From NCBI RefSeq assembly GCF_014384995.1, contig NZ_JACRSY010000012.1, positions 1 through 64,000 on the forward strand: DNA of 64,000 bases, read 5' to 3'. Both the position numbers and the translations under genes were made by a program. The stretch comes from Zhenhengia yiwuensis. Its GTDB lineage: Bacteria > Bacillota > Clostridia > Lachnospirales > Cellulosilyticaceae. This document shows, piece by piece, positions 5,812-13,851 of this stretch. The notes below the pieces were generated by a model, which saw only the letters and a list, made by a program, of their open reading frames with translations, had not been told where the DNA came from and searched no databases. Each line of letters opens with the position of its first letter. Positions within the stretch are counted from its first letter, which is position 1.

Positions 5812-6693
5812 ATGAAAAAACCTATTTTTACAGGTTCTGGTGTTGCTATTATTACCCCATTTAATGAAACAGGGATTGATTTTGATAAATTAGGTAAACT
5901 TATTGAATGGCATATTGCAGAAGGCACAGATGCTATTATCATCTGTGGTACAACAGGTGAATCTCCAACACTTCCTATTGAGGAACATAAAGAAGCCATC
6001 CGTTATACAGTTGAAAAGGTAGCTGGGCGTATTCCTGTTATTGCAGGTACAGGCAGCAATGACACACATCATTCCATTGAAACAAGCCGTTATGCAGAAG
6101 CTGTTGGCGTAGATGCTCTTTTATCTGTAGTTCCTTACTACAATAAAACTTCTCAAAGAGGACTTTATGAACACTTTAGTGCTATTTCACATGCTGTTAA
6201 ACTTCCTATTATTCTTTATAATGTACCAGGACGTACTGTACTTGATATGAGTCCTGAAACGACAGCTAAACTTGCTCAAATTGAAAATATAGTAGCTATT
6301 AAAGAATGTAACTTCTCTCATGTAGGTGAGCTTATGAACCTATGTCCTGAAGACTTTAGCATTTACTCTGGTGAAGATGGATTAGTACTTCCTTACCTTG
6401 CCTTTGGTGCTAAAGGGGTTATCTCTGTTATGGCTAACATTATTCCAAAAGAAACTCACGAACTTTGTCAAGCTTTCTTCGATGGTGATATCGATAAAGC
6501 AAGAGCGCTTCAACTTAAAACCCTTCCACTTGTTAAAGCACTTTTCTGTGAACCAAGCCCTGTACCAGTGAAAAAAGCTATGAACCTTATGAATATGAAT
6601 GTAGGTAAATGCCGCCTACCACTTATTGATATGGAACCTCAGAATGAAGCTTTCCTAGTAGAAACACTAAAAAGCTATGGACTTATTAAATAA
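5812..6693 (+). CDS. dapA: 4-hydroxy-tetrahydrodipicolinate synthase
   Basis: Condenses pyruvate with aspartate semialdehyde, the first committed step of the diaminopimelate/lysine branch, in the cytoplasm. The 293-residue TIM barrel shows GTTGESPTL near residue 45, YNVPGRT with the proton-relay tyrosine, and the Schiff-base lysine in VAIKECN near 160. AAAGGAGG lies seven bases before ATG 5812; an ATG three bases earlier is also possible. It is a single-gene unit between the antirepressor graveyard and a two-way terminator shared with the nad operon. Length and motifs are normal, so it should be functional despite the decayed DNA upstream. Confidence 0.97.
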   Translation: MKKPIFTGSGVAIITPFNETGIDFDKLGKLIEWHIAEGTDAIIICGTTGESPTLPIEEHKEAIRYTVEKVAGRIPVIAGTGSNDTHHSIETSRYAEAVGVDALLSVVPYYNKTSQRGLYEHFSAISHAVKLPIILYNVPGRTVLDMSPETTAKLAQIENIVAIKECNFSHVGELMNLCPEDFSIYSGEDGLVLPYLAFGAKGVISVMANIIPKETHELCQAFFDGDIDKARALQLKTLPLVKALFCEPSPVPVKKAMNLMNMNVGKCRLPLIDMEPQNEAFLVETLKSYGLIK

Positions 6694-6701
6694 TTCAGCA
6701 C

Positions 6702-6745
6702 TAAAAAATGAGTAGGCTACTTATTACTAGCCTACTCATTTTTCT
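6702..6745. terminator. Two-way terminator between dapA and nadC
   Basis: AAAAATGAGTAGGCTA pairs with TAGCCTACTCATTTTT around an 8-base loop. The A and T runs on both sides allow use from either direction. Confidence 0.9.
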
Positions 6746-6782
6746 TTGCATTTTATTGCATCCCCTACAAACTCTATTCTCT

Positions 6783-7634
6783 TTATAAATTAGTTAAATT
6801 TTTAAGTGAAAAATCTAATATAGGTGCCGAATGTGTAAGTGCTCCGCAAGACACATAGTCTACACCTATTTCTGCAATCTCCTTAAGACGCGCTTTAGTA
6901 ACATTCCCAGAGCATTCCGTTTCTGCTCTACCATTTACTAAGCTTACCGCTTCTTTCATCATCTCATTAGACATGTTATCAAGCATGATAATATCTGCTC
7001 CTGCTTCTAAGGCTTCTTCTAACATCTCTAGATTCTCAACTTCTACTTCAATCTTTCTTACAAATGGAGCATATTCTTTTGCTAAACGTATAGCTTCTTT
7101 TACACCACCAGCTGCCCCAATATGATTATCTTTGATTAGGATTCCATCTGATAAGTTGAAACGATGATTGTAGCCACCACCAACTTTAACTGCATACTTC
7201 TCAAAAACACGCATACCTGGTGTTGTTTTACGTGTATCTAAAAGTTTTGTAGGCCTCCCTTTAAGCTCACTTACTAAACTATGTGTTAAAGTAGCAATAC
7301 CACTCATCCTTTGTAAGTAATTAAGCGCCACACGTTCACCTGATAAAAGAATTCTTGCATCACCTGTTACAGTTGCAATAAGGTCTCCTTTTTTAATATG
7401 ATCTCCCTCATTAAAGAAAGTCTCAAATTCAATTTCTCCTAAAAGTTCAAAAGTACGTTTAAAGACTGGAAGTCCTGCCAGGATGCCATCTTCTTTACAA
7501 ATCAGTTGAACTCTAGAGCGTGTATTTTCTCTAATAATTGCTGCTGTTGTTACATCTTCACCAGTAATATCTTCCTGAAGTGCTAGACGTATTTTATCAT
7601 CCACATTGATAGTCATTGTGACACCATTTATCAT
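6783..7634 (-). CDS. nadC: Quinolinate phosphoribosyltransferase
   Basis: Converts quinolinate and PRPP to nicotinate mononucleotide, the last step of the de novo NAD branch encoded here. The 283-residue protein has the family blocks KLLDTRKTTPGMR, KYAVKVGGGYNHR and ILIKDNHI, and a C-terminal barrel with EVEVENLE and DIIMLDNMS. I chose the ATG at 7634, preceded by GGATGGGG; another ATG 12 bases earlier sits inside that ribosome site. The start overlaps the end of nadB by 38 bases, which indicates translational coupling. It is the last gene of nadA-nadB-nadC. Confidence 0.96.
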   Translation of the reverse strand: MINGVTMTINVDDKIRLALQEDITGEDVTTAAIIRENTRSRVQLICKEDGILAGLPVFKRTFELLGEIEFETFFNEGDHIKKGDLIATVTGDARILLSGERVALNYLQRMSGIATLTHSLVSELKGRPTKLLDTRKTTPGMRVFEKYAVKVGGGYNHRFNLSDGILIKDNHIGAAGGVKEAIRLAKEYAPFVRKIEVEVENLEMLEEALEAGADIIMLDNMSNEMMKEAVSLVNGRAETECSGNVTKARLKEIAEIGVDYVSCGALTHSAPILDFSLKNLTNL

Positions 7635-8910
7635 AAAAATCCCCATCCTTCTTTTTAATTTCTTCTAAGATTAGCGCTTTATAATCTTCTTCTAGTTTAT
7701 CCATCTGATAGTTTTGTACATCTATAGGAACGCACTCATCTAGCATGCCTAGTCCTTCTTCTACTATACGGCACGCTGCTCTTTTGGCAAAGATTAAACT
7801 CTCAAGCAAGGAATTACTTGCAAGCCTATTACGACCATGTACACCATTGCAGCTTGTTTCCCCTACAGCATAGAGGTTGTCCATTGTTGTCTTACTATAC
7901 TTATCGACCTTAATGCCCCCCATAAAATAATGCTGCGCTGGCGTAACTGGAATAGGCTCTTTTAATAGGTCATATCCCTCTTCCATACAACGCTCATAAA
8001 TATTAGGGAATCGCCTTTTAATCTTTTCTTCTCCTAAGTGCATAAGTGAAAGCCATACATAAGGGCTCTCATCTTTTATCATTTGGTCATAAATAGCTAC
8101 ACTTACCACATCTCTTGGTAAAAGTTCATCTACAAAACGTTTACCCGCACGATTCAGAAGATGAGCTCCTTCTCCCCTTACTGCTTCAGATATAAGGAAT
8201 CTTCTACCCTGTGTTTTACTATATAGTGTAGTAGGATGAATCTGAATATAATGAATGTCTTGGAGGGCTATATGATGTTTGAGAGCTATAGCCAGACTAT
8301 CTCCCGTTAAATGTTTAAAGTTCGTAGAGTTTTCAAATAAACCTCCAATACCACCTGTTGCAAGTATAACCTTTTTGCTATAAATAGGATGTATATATCC
8401 TTGGTGAGATACTACAATACCTTGGCATACATTCTCTTTAGTAATAAGATCTATCATAGTAGCATGGGTTACAAGCTCTATATTACCTTGCTCTTTAACA
8501 CGTTCAATTAACTTTGAGGTAATCTCTTTTCCTGTTATATCTTGATGATGTAAAATACGATTAATACGATGAGCACCTTCCCTTGTATAAGAAAGTTCTC
8601 CATCTACTTTATCAAACTCCACTCCTAATGCAATAAGTTTTTCAATGGTATTGGTGGACTCACGAATCATAATATCAACAGACTCTCTATTATTTTCATA
8701 GCGACCTGCTTTTAAAGTATCTTCAAAGTAACAGTCATAATCCTCTTTATTTCTTAAGGTAGAAATACCCCCTTGTGCCAAATAAGAGTCACTATCTTCT
8801 AATCCTTCTTTAGTTATCATAAGAATCTTTAAGTCACTTGGTAAATGAAGTGCCCCATATAACCCAGCTACTCCAGTTCCTACTATAATAATGTCGTATG
8901 AATCACGCAT
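7597..8910 (-). CDS. nadB: L-aspartate oxidase
   Basis: FAD-dependent oxidation of aspartate to iminoaspartate, which NadA then uses. The N-terminus shows the dinucleotide fold (DIIIVGTGVAGLYGAL) and SYLAQGGIS; HRINRILHHQDITGKEI is the substrate-loop region, and HYFMGGIKVD and VHGRNRLASNSLLE are the conserved C-terminal FAD blocks. At 437 residues it is about 100 shorter than the E. coli enzyme; the helical tail domain is reduced, as in other clostridial NadB proteins. It lies 31 bases after nadA and overlaps nadC. Confidence 0.96.
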   Translation of the reverse strand: MRDSYDIIIVGTGVAGLYGALHLPSDLKILMITKEGLEDSDSYLAQGGISTLRNKEDYDCYFEDTLKAGRYENNRESVDIMIRESTNTIEKLIALGVEFDKVDGELSYTREGAHRINRILHHQDITGKEITSKLIERVKEQGNIELVTHATMIDLITKENVCQGIVVSHQGYIHPIYSKKVILATGGIGGLFENSTNFKHLTGDSLAIALKHHIALQDIHYIQIHPTTLYSKTQGRRFLISEAVRGEGAHLLNRAGKRFVDELLPRDVVSVAIYDQMIKDESPYVWLSLMHLGEEKIKRRFPNIYERCMEEGYDLLKEPIPVTPAQHYFMGGIKVDKYSKTTMDNLYAVGETSCNGVHGRNRLASNSLLESLIFAKRAACRIVEEGLGMLDECVPIDVQNYQMDKLEEDYKALILEEIKKKDGDFYDKWCHNDYQCG

Positions 8911-8941
8911 ACTATCCCTTCTTTTCCTTGTTTAATCTGTC

Positions 8942-9856
8942 TTAATCTGCTAGTCTATGCATTGCAAGAAGTGCTTCTTCTGCAGCTTTTCTTTCAGCTT
9001 CTTCTAATACAACTTCATACTTCATATCTCTTAAAGCTTCATAAAGTTTACTAAGTGTAATACGTTTCATATCTGCACATTCTTTTTTCTCCCCTACAAA
9101 GTAGAAGTTCTTATTTGGATTGTTCTTTTTAAGCTCATACAGAATACCTATTTCCGTACATACAATAAAAGAATCTGCTTGGCTTTTCGCTACGTAATCA
9201 ATAATACCTGTTGTACTTCCTACATAATCTGCTAAGTCTACAATTTCACTTGGACATTCCGGATGTACAAGTACTTGAGCTTCTGGTCTAAGTGCTTTTT
9301 CTCTAAGCACTGCTTCTTTTTGAATGCTTCTATGTATATGGCAATAGCCATCATTAAAAATAAATTCTTTTTCTGGCACTTTAGATGCTACATAAGTCCC
9401 TAAATGCTGATCTGGCACAAAGAAAATTTTAGATTGTTTAAGAGTTTTTACAATATTTAAAGCATTTGCAGATGTAACACAAACATCAGATTCTGCTTTA
9501 ATCTGCGCTGTTGAGTTAATATAGCATACGACAGCTAAGTCTTCATGCTCTTGTCTTACTTGTTTTATCTGCTGTGGTGTTACCATATGCGCCATAGGAC
9601 AGTCTGCTACATCATCTGGTAATAAAACCGTTTTGTGTGGATTTAAGATTTTCGCACTTTCTCCCATAAATTTTACACCACAGAAAACAATAACTTGCTC
9701 TTTTGCCTCCCTTGCTACTTTTGATAGATAATAAGAATCACCTACATAATCTGCAATTTCTTGTAAATCATTATCTGTATAATAATGCGCTAAAATAATC
9801 GCATCTCTTTCTTTTTTTAACCTCTTAATCTCCTGGATATATTCTTCTCGTTTCAT
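8942..9856 (-). CDS. nadA: Quinolinate synthase A
   Basis: A [4Fe-4S] enzyme that condenses iminoaspartate with dihydroxyacetone phosphate to quinolinate. In the 304-residue protein the expected cluster cysteines are in ADCPMA (about 86), GYCHIH (about 172) and ECADMKRITL (about 260). The N-terminal AHYYTDNDLQEIADYVGDS block is typical. I start at ATG 9856, which has AGGTG five bases upstream; the GTG 12 bases earlier lies in that ribosome site. It is the first gene of nadABC, with its own promoter and a palindrome upstream. Confidence 0.96.
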   Translation of the reverse strand: MKREEYIQEIKRLKKERDAIILAHYYTDNDLQEIADYVGDSYYLSKVAREAKEQVIVFCGVKFMGESAKILNPHKTVLLPDDVADCPMAHMVTPQQIKQVRQEHEDLAVVCYINSTAQIKAESDVCVTSANALNIVKTLKQSKIFFVPDQHLGTYVASKVPEKEFIFNDGYCHIHRSIQKEAVLREKALRPEAQVLVHPECPSEIVDLADYVGSTTGIIDYVAKSQADSFIVCTEIGILYELKKNNPNKNFYFVGEKKECADMKRITLSKLYEALRDMKYEVVLEEAERKAAEEALLAMHRLAD

Positions 9857-9888
9857 ATTGCACCTCACCTCAATGTCATATAGGTGTT

Positions 9889-9917
9889 AATATATCACTA
9901 ATTTTACTTTTTTACAA
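9889..9917 (-). promoter_or_regulatory. Promoter of the nadABC operon
   Basis: On the minus strand TTGTAA (9912-9917), a 17-base spacer and TATATT (9889-9894) lie about 35 bases upstream of the nadA start. Confidence 0.6.
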
Positions 9918-9918
9918 T

Positions 9919-9938
9919 ACATGTGTCTTGTCACATGT
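9919..9938. promoter_or_regulatory. Palindromic operator candidate for nadABC
   Basis: ACATGTG, a six-base spacer and CACATGT form a perfect inverted repeat touching the upstream edge of the nadA -35 box. Its place and shape suit a NAD/niacin repressor of the NiaR type, which controls nad genes in many Firmicutes. The link to NiaR is inference. Confidence 0.6.
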
Positions 9939-9980
9939 GTTATTTTTTTATCCATATGTATTGCTTCCTTATAAATGCAT

Positions 9981-10010
9981 AAAAAAAGACTACCCAATTG
10001 GGTAGCCTTT
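9981..10010 (-). terminator. Terminator of the polyprenyl synthase gene
   Basis: CTACCCAATTGGGTAG (9990-10005) is a perfect palindrome, flanked on the minus-strand exit side by a run of T. It overlaps the last codon of the gene. Confidence 0.85.
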
Positions 10011-10975
10011 TAATAAGAACGTTCTAATAACATTGTAACGATTTCGAGTAAAATCTCTTTATACGGATTATCCGGAAGCTTATGAATTTCTTTATACGCT
10101 TTATCTGTATATTTTTTAGCAAGATTTTGTGCTTTTTCAATGCCTTCGTAATTTTTCACTAGCTGAATAATCTGTTCTACATCTGCATCTTCATAAGCTT
10201 CTTTCTCTAAGAGATTTATAAGATCCTGTGGCTTCTTCTCTAAAGCATAAATAAGAGGAAGGTTATAAACGCCTTCTCGTATATCTTTACCTTGATCTTT
10301 TCCTACAGTCTTTTCATCACCTTTATAGTCCAGAATATCATCAATAATCTGGAATGCCATCCCTACATGATGCCCAATACGGTGGAATCTCTTAGATAAC
10401 CTCATATTACAGCCACTCTCAGCTGCTCCAATATAAAGACTTAATGAGAAAAGTTCTGCTGTTTTACCTGCAATACGTCTTAAATAATTTTTAAGTGAAA
10501 CATCTGTGTCAAATCGAGAATTAAGCTGTTCAATTTCTCCAAGACAGATGCGAGACATAGCTCTGCTATCCATCTGAATACTTTGTAGTGACGCTGTCTG
10601 AGCAAGAATTTTAAAACAAATACAGAATAGGTAATCACCAATATATACGGCATATTCCTTCCCATATTTAGATTGAATAGTCTCTCTCCCACGTCTTAGC
10701 TTAGCATCATCAATGACATCATCATGAACCAGGGTAGCCATGTGAAAGAGCTCCACAACAGCAGATAAAGCACGAACTTTCTCTGATTCATAGTCTCCAA
10801 AATGCGCTGCAATAATTGTAAAGGCAGGCCTAATCATCTTTCCGTTAGCATGTACAAGTTCTTTAATTGAGTTCTCAATTATTTTATCTTTGCACTTTGC
10901 ATTTTCATCCATCAAGTCAATAATTGCTTCAAGTTCTAGTTTAATATCTGGATATCTATTCCAAATGATATGCAT
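10010..10975 (-). CDS. Polyprenyl diphosphate synthase (DmkB/HepT-like)
   Basis: Long-chain prenyl transferase that extends an allylic diphosphate with isopentenyl diphosphate, probably to supply a quinone side chain. The 321-residue helical protein has the first aspartate-rich motif in LVHDDVIDDAKLRRG and the second in FQIIDDILDYKGD, plus GKMIRPAF near the N-terminus. GAGGTAAAGGC precedes the ATG. It is 21 bases downstream of the NDH-2 gene on the same strand, so the two are co-transcribed. This pairing, and the FMN-lipoprotein and ApbE genes on the other side, suggests a demethylmenaquinone-linked electron chain. Exact chain length cannot be read from the sequence. Confidence 0.9.
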   Translation of the reverse strand: MHIIWNRYPDIKLELEAIIDLMDENAKCKDKIIENSIKELVHANGKMIRPAFTIIAAHFGDYESEKVRALSAVVELFHMATLVHDDVIDDAKLRRGRETIQSKYGKEYAVYIGDYLFCICFKILAQTASLQSIQMDSRAMSRICLGEIEQLNSRFDTDVSLKNYLRRIAGKTAELFSLSLYIGAAESGCNMRLSKRFHRIGHHVGMAFQIIDDILDYKGDEKTVGKDQGKDIREGVYNLPLIYALEKKPQDLINLLEKEAYEDADVEQIIQLVKNYEGIEKAQNLAKKYTDKAYKEIHKLPDNPYKEILLEIVTMLLERSY

Positions 10976-10996
10976 GCCTTTACCTCTTTCTACTAA

Positions 10997-12865
10997 CTAC
11001 TTTTTATAAATGTGCCCTTTGCCGCCTACCCAAAAGTCACCAACCACCTTATTAATCCAAGGTAATACATAATGGTCTAAACCAAATGTACGTCCGCTAC
11101 CATTCATAAGAGCAATACTTCCGAAGAAGAACCATAAAATATCCCAACCAGCCATTGCTGATAATACAAAGTTAATAACCATAAATGCTGAAGCTGCTGA
11201 TGCAAGCCATGTAAATAAACCAGCAATTAATGCAAGACCAATACCAATCTCAGTAGCTACTACGATTGTTTGGAAAAATACTGCTACGTCTGGATTTGGA
11301 ATGAAAATTTGCATAAGAGATTCATAGAAATTAGGCATTTCTTTAAGGATTGGCTCTGCAAAAGTAGTAGCTGCGTCACCTGCTTGTGATGCTGAAGATA
11401 CAGCATCATATAGCCACTCGAATGGCATTTTTACATTACCAACTTTAATCCAGCTGTCTGAACCGATTGTGAAAGCAAATTCACCTTTTTGAAGAAGAGC
11501 ATCCCATGCTGCATCCCATGTGCCTTCACCAACTAATTTTTTAAGACCTTCGATTAACCATAAAATACCGATATAGAATCTAAGTGGTAAAGTCCATAAA
11601 CGGTTACCAAGTGAAGAAATATGCCCACGCATAATATTTCTATTTTGCTTCATTCCAAAGAATTCATGTTGTAAGTAATGATATACTGCGTAAACGTTTA
11701 ACACACCAAATAAATAGTACATATTCACAATGTGTTTCATAACCATAGCAAAGAAACCAGATAATTTAATACCTGAAAGGTTAGCTACGCCATAACGTCC
11801 ACCAATAGATACCATGAACCCATGGTAGTTACCTTTGAATTTTGATTTTTCTTTATTATCAATAGAAGCAATGATGTTTTTAGCAGCTGTTGCAGCTGTT
11901 TGTTCTGCAGCTTCTACAATTTGAGGGTTTGTACAGTTGCCATTTTCATCATTATATGCACAGTCACCTATTACATATACATTTTCGTAACCTTCTGCTT
12001 GCATATATTCATTTGCTTTAAGACGATTTGCACGTGTTTTTGGTGCATCAAGAGCTACTGCACTTTCAGCACATTGGATTCCACATGTCCAAATAAGTGT
12101 ATGTGTAGCAATTTTTCTACCATCTTTAAGTGTGATACCTTCTGCTGTTACTTCTGTAATTGGAGCATTTTTCATGACTTCAATTTTATGTTTTGTCATG
12201 TATTTTTCTGCTTTTGCTGCTTGCTGTTGATCAAGCATATTTAAAATAGAGCCTGCTGCTTCTACAACATATACTTTTACTTCTTCTACATCTACATGGT
12301 ATTTTGCTGCAAGTGTGTCTTTCCATTCTAAAAGCTCCCCTGCCATTTCGATACCAGTAAATCCAGCACCTGCTACAATGAAAGTAAGAAGTTCTTTTCT
12401 TCTTTTTTCATCTCTTTCTAAAGATGCTTTTTTGAATTGCTCTTTAATGTGCTCGCGAATTGTGAGCGCATCATCTAATGACCATAAGCTAAAGCCATGT
12501 TCTTTAACACCTGGCACGCCAAAGTATTCTGGCTCGCTACCAAGACCTACCATTAAGTATGAATATGCATATGTACCATGTGTTGTTTTAACAACTTGCT
12601 TCTCTAAATCAACATTTTCAATGTAATCTACAACTACATTCACTTTAGTTCTATGGAAAATTTTATGAAGATCTAACTTAACAGATTCTTCTGGAACACG
12701 TCCACCTGCTACTTCATGAAGCTCTGTCATAAGTGTGTGGTATGGATTTTTATCAATGATTGTAATCGTTACATCATTATTTTTTTTGTACTTCTTAGCG
12801 AGTTTCTTCGCTGCGTGTACACCAGCATAGCCTGCACCTAAGATTACAATATTCTTTGCTGCCAT
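10997..12865 (-). CDS. NDH-2 type NADH dehydrogenase with C-terminal membrane domain
   Basis: Single-subunit flavoprotein that passes electrons from NADH to a quinone at the membrane. Residues 1-400 are the two-dinucleotide-fold dehydrogenase: IVILGAGYAGVHAAKKL (FAD), FIVAGAGFTGIEMAGEL (NADH) and VYVIGDCA. Ordinary NDH-2 proteins end near 400-450; this one has 622 residues. The extra 200 hold about four hydrophobic segments (PLRFYIGILWLIEGLKKLV, VVATEIGIGLALIAGLFTWL and others) resembling DoxX-type membrane domains. The Ndh2 of the Listeria extracellular electron transfer system also has an extra membrane part. First gene of an operon with the polyprenyl synthase. Confidence 0.9.
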   Translation of the reverse strand: MAAKNIVILGAGYAGVHAAKKLAKKYKKNNDVTITIIDKNPYHTLMTELHEVAGGRVPEESVKLDLHKIFHRTKVNVVVDYIENVDLEKQVVKTTHGTYAYSYLMVGLGSEPEYFGVPGVKEHGFSLWSLDDALTIREHIKEQFKKASLERDEKRRKELLTFIVAGAGFTGIEMAGELLEWKDTLAAKYHVDVEEVKVYVVEAAGSILNMLDQQQAAKAEKYMTKHKIEVMKNAPITEVTAEGITLKDGRKIATHTLIWTCGIQCAESAVALDAPKTRANRLKANEYMQAEGYENVYVIGDCAYNDENGNCTNPQIVEAAEQTAATAAKNIIASIDNKEKSKFKGNYHGFMVSIGGRYGVANLSGIKLSGFFAMVMKHIVNMYYLFGVLNVYAVYHYLQHEFFGMKQNRNIMRGHISSLGNRLWTLPLRFYIGILWLIEGLKKLVGEGTWDAAWDALLQKGEFAFTIGSDSWIKVGNVKMPFEWLYDAVSSASQAGDAATTFAEPILKEMPNFYESLMQIFIPNPDVAVFFQTIVVATEIGIGLALIAGLFTWLASAASAFMVINFVLSAMAGWDILWFFFGSIALMNGSGRTFGLDHYVLPWINKVVGDFWVGGKGHIYKK

Positions 12866-12915
12866 ATCTTGTCTCCTTTTCTAGCTTATATATATTTTGA
12901 TTCTTTAACTACCAT

Positions 12916-12944
12916 ATATTACACAAAATACCTATTAATGTCTA
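12916..12944 (-). promoter_or_regulatory. Promoter of the NDH-2 operon
   Basis: On the minus strand TAGACA (12939-12944), a 17-base spacer and TAATAT (12916-12921), about 50 bases before the start codon. Confidence 0.5.
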
Positions 12945-13068
12945 GTTTAAAAATTAACATTTTATATTAAAAAACTAATTTATGTTATTTTTATTTTAAC
13001 TTATAATTAATTTTTTATCTATAGTTTTTAATCATTTTCCATCAATTTCTTTTATTAATTATGACTTA

Positions 13069-13086
13069 TTTTACTATATAGTAAAA
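13069..13086. promoter_or_regulatory. 18-base perfect palindrome, operator candidate
   Basis: TTTTACTATATAGTAAAA lies midway between the divergent NDH-2 and FMN-lipoprotein genes and could bind a dimeric regulator acting on both. The surrounding sequence is over 80% A+T, so chance is not excluded. Confidence 0.4.
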
Positions 13087-13217
13087 ATTATATTTTACCC
13101 ATTAATAATTTATTAATTTTTTATTTATTTTTTATTCATATATAATCTCTAAAATAAGTGAGTGCTTTTTAACAAAGTACATTTTAAATTTTACTCATGT
13201 ATAAGAGGAGAAAAAAA

Positions 13218-13736
13218 ATGAAAATGAAAAAACTTTTAGCTTTAATCTGTGCATCTGTACTTGCAATTGGAGCTCTTACTGCTTGTTCTTCAAAAGAAGA
13301 GGCTCCAGCTCAATCTGAAGCAACTACACCAGCTGAGACAGACAAAAACACTGAAGCTACTGGCTTACAAGATGGAACATACAGAGCTGAATACGATAAA
13401 GAAGATTCACGTGGCTGGAAAGCATTCGTAGAAGTAACAGTTGCTGATGGACAAATGACAGAAGTAAACTTTGACTACATCAATGCTGATGGTGCTTTAA
13501 AATCAGAAGATGAAGGCTACAATACAAGCATGAAAGAAAAAGCAGGTACAAATCCAGCTGAATTCAAAGTTGCTTTAGCAGAAAGCTTAATCGCTTCTCA
13601 AGATCCAACTAAAGTTGATGCTGTAACAGGTGCAACAAGTTCTTCTGAAGAATTTGTTACTTTCACAACAGCACTTATGGAACAAATGCAAGCAGGTAAT
13701 ACAGAAGTATTAGTACTTGCTGCTCCAGCTGAATAA
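13218..13736 (+). CDS. FMN-binding-domain lipoprotein (PplA-like)
   Basis: An exported lipoprotein of 172 residues: signal peptide with lipobox LTAC (Cys near 22), a Thr/Glu/Ala-rich linker, then one FMN-binding domain (about residues 50-155). That domain carries DAVTGATSS, the D-x-x-T-G-A-T motif whose threonine receives FMN from ApbE-type enzymes. The start is the ATG with AAGAGGAG seven bases upstream. The next gene encodes exactly such an ApbE enzyme, and an NDH-2 gene is divergent. In Listeria the PplA lipoprotein has two such domains; this one has one. Confidence 0.9.
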   Translation: MKMKKLLALICASVLAIGALTACSSKEEAPAQSEATTPAETDKNTEATGLQDGTYRAEYDKEDSRGWKAFVEVTVADGQMTEVNFDYINADGALKSEDEGYNTSMKEKAGTNPAEFKVALAESLIASQDPTKVDAVTGATSSSEEFVTFTTALMEQMQAGNTEVLVLAAPAE

Positions 13737-13752
13737 TAACTTTTATTAAATG

Positions 13753-13781
13753 GGGTGTTCGGTTTTCCGAACATCCTTTTT
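13753..13781 (+). terminator. Terminator of the FMN lipoprotein gene
   Basis: GGGTGTTCGG, loop TTTT and CCGAACATCC (one G-T pair), followed by a T run. It separates the lipoprotein from apbE, which therefore probably has its own promoter: TGCTATAGT at 13819-13827 is an extended -10 candidate. Confidence 0.9.
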
Positions 13782-13851
13782 ATTTTTATCCCATAGCCTA
13801 CTTCTAACATTTAGGGTATGCTATAGTAAATGTGAAAGGAGATTACTTTTT

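Larger units (their letters stand above)
12866..13217. other. Divergent intergenic region, ndh2-like / FMN lipoprotein
   Basis: About 350 very AT-rich bases between the two divergent electron-transfer units. It holds a promoter for the NDH-2 gene, an 18-base perfect palindrome, and a TATAAT at 13141-13146 that may serve the lipoprotein gene, although its -35 region is poor. No RNA gene was recognised. Confidence 0.5.

Noticed and set aside
11900..12244. Cys/Phe-rich open frame opposite the NDH-2 gene
   Set aside because: It is the mirror of a well-conserved coding sequence and has no ribosome site.
13750..13851. Longer N-terminus for ApbE
   Set aside because: The extra codons cover the terminator of the preceding gene; the lipoprotein signal begins properly at the ATG at 13852.
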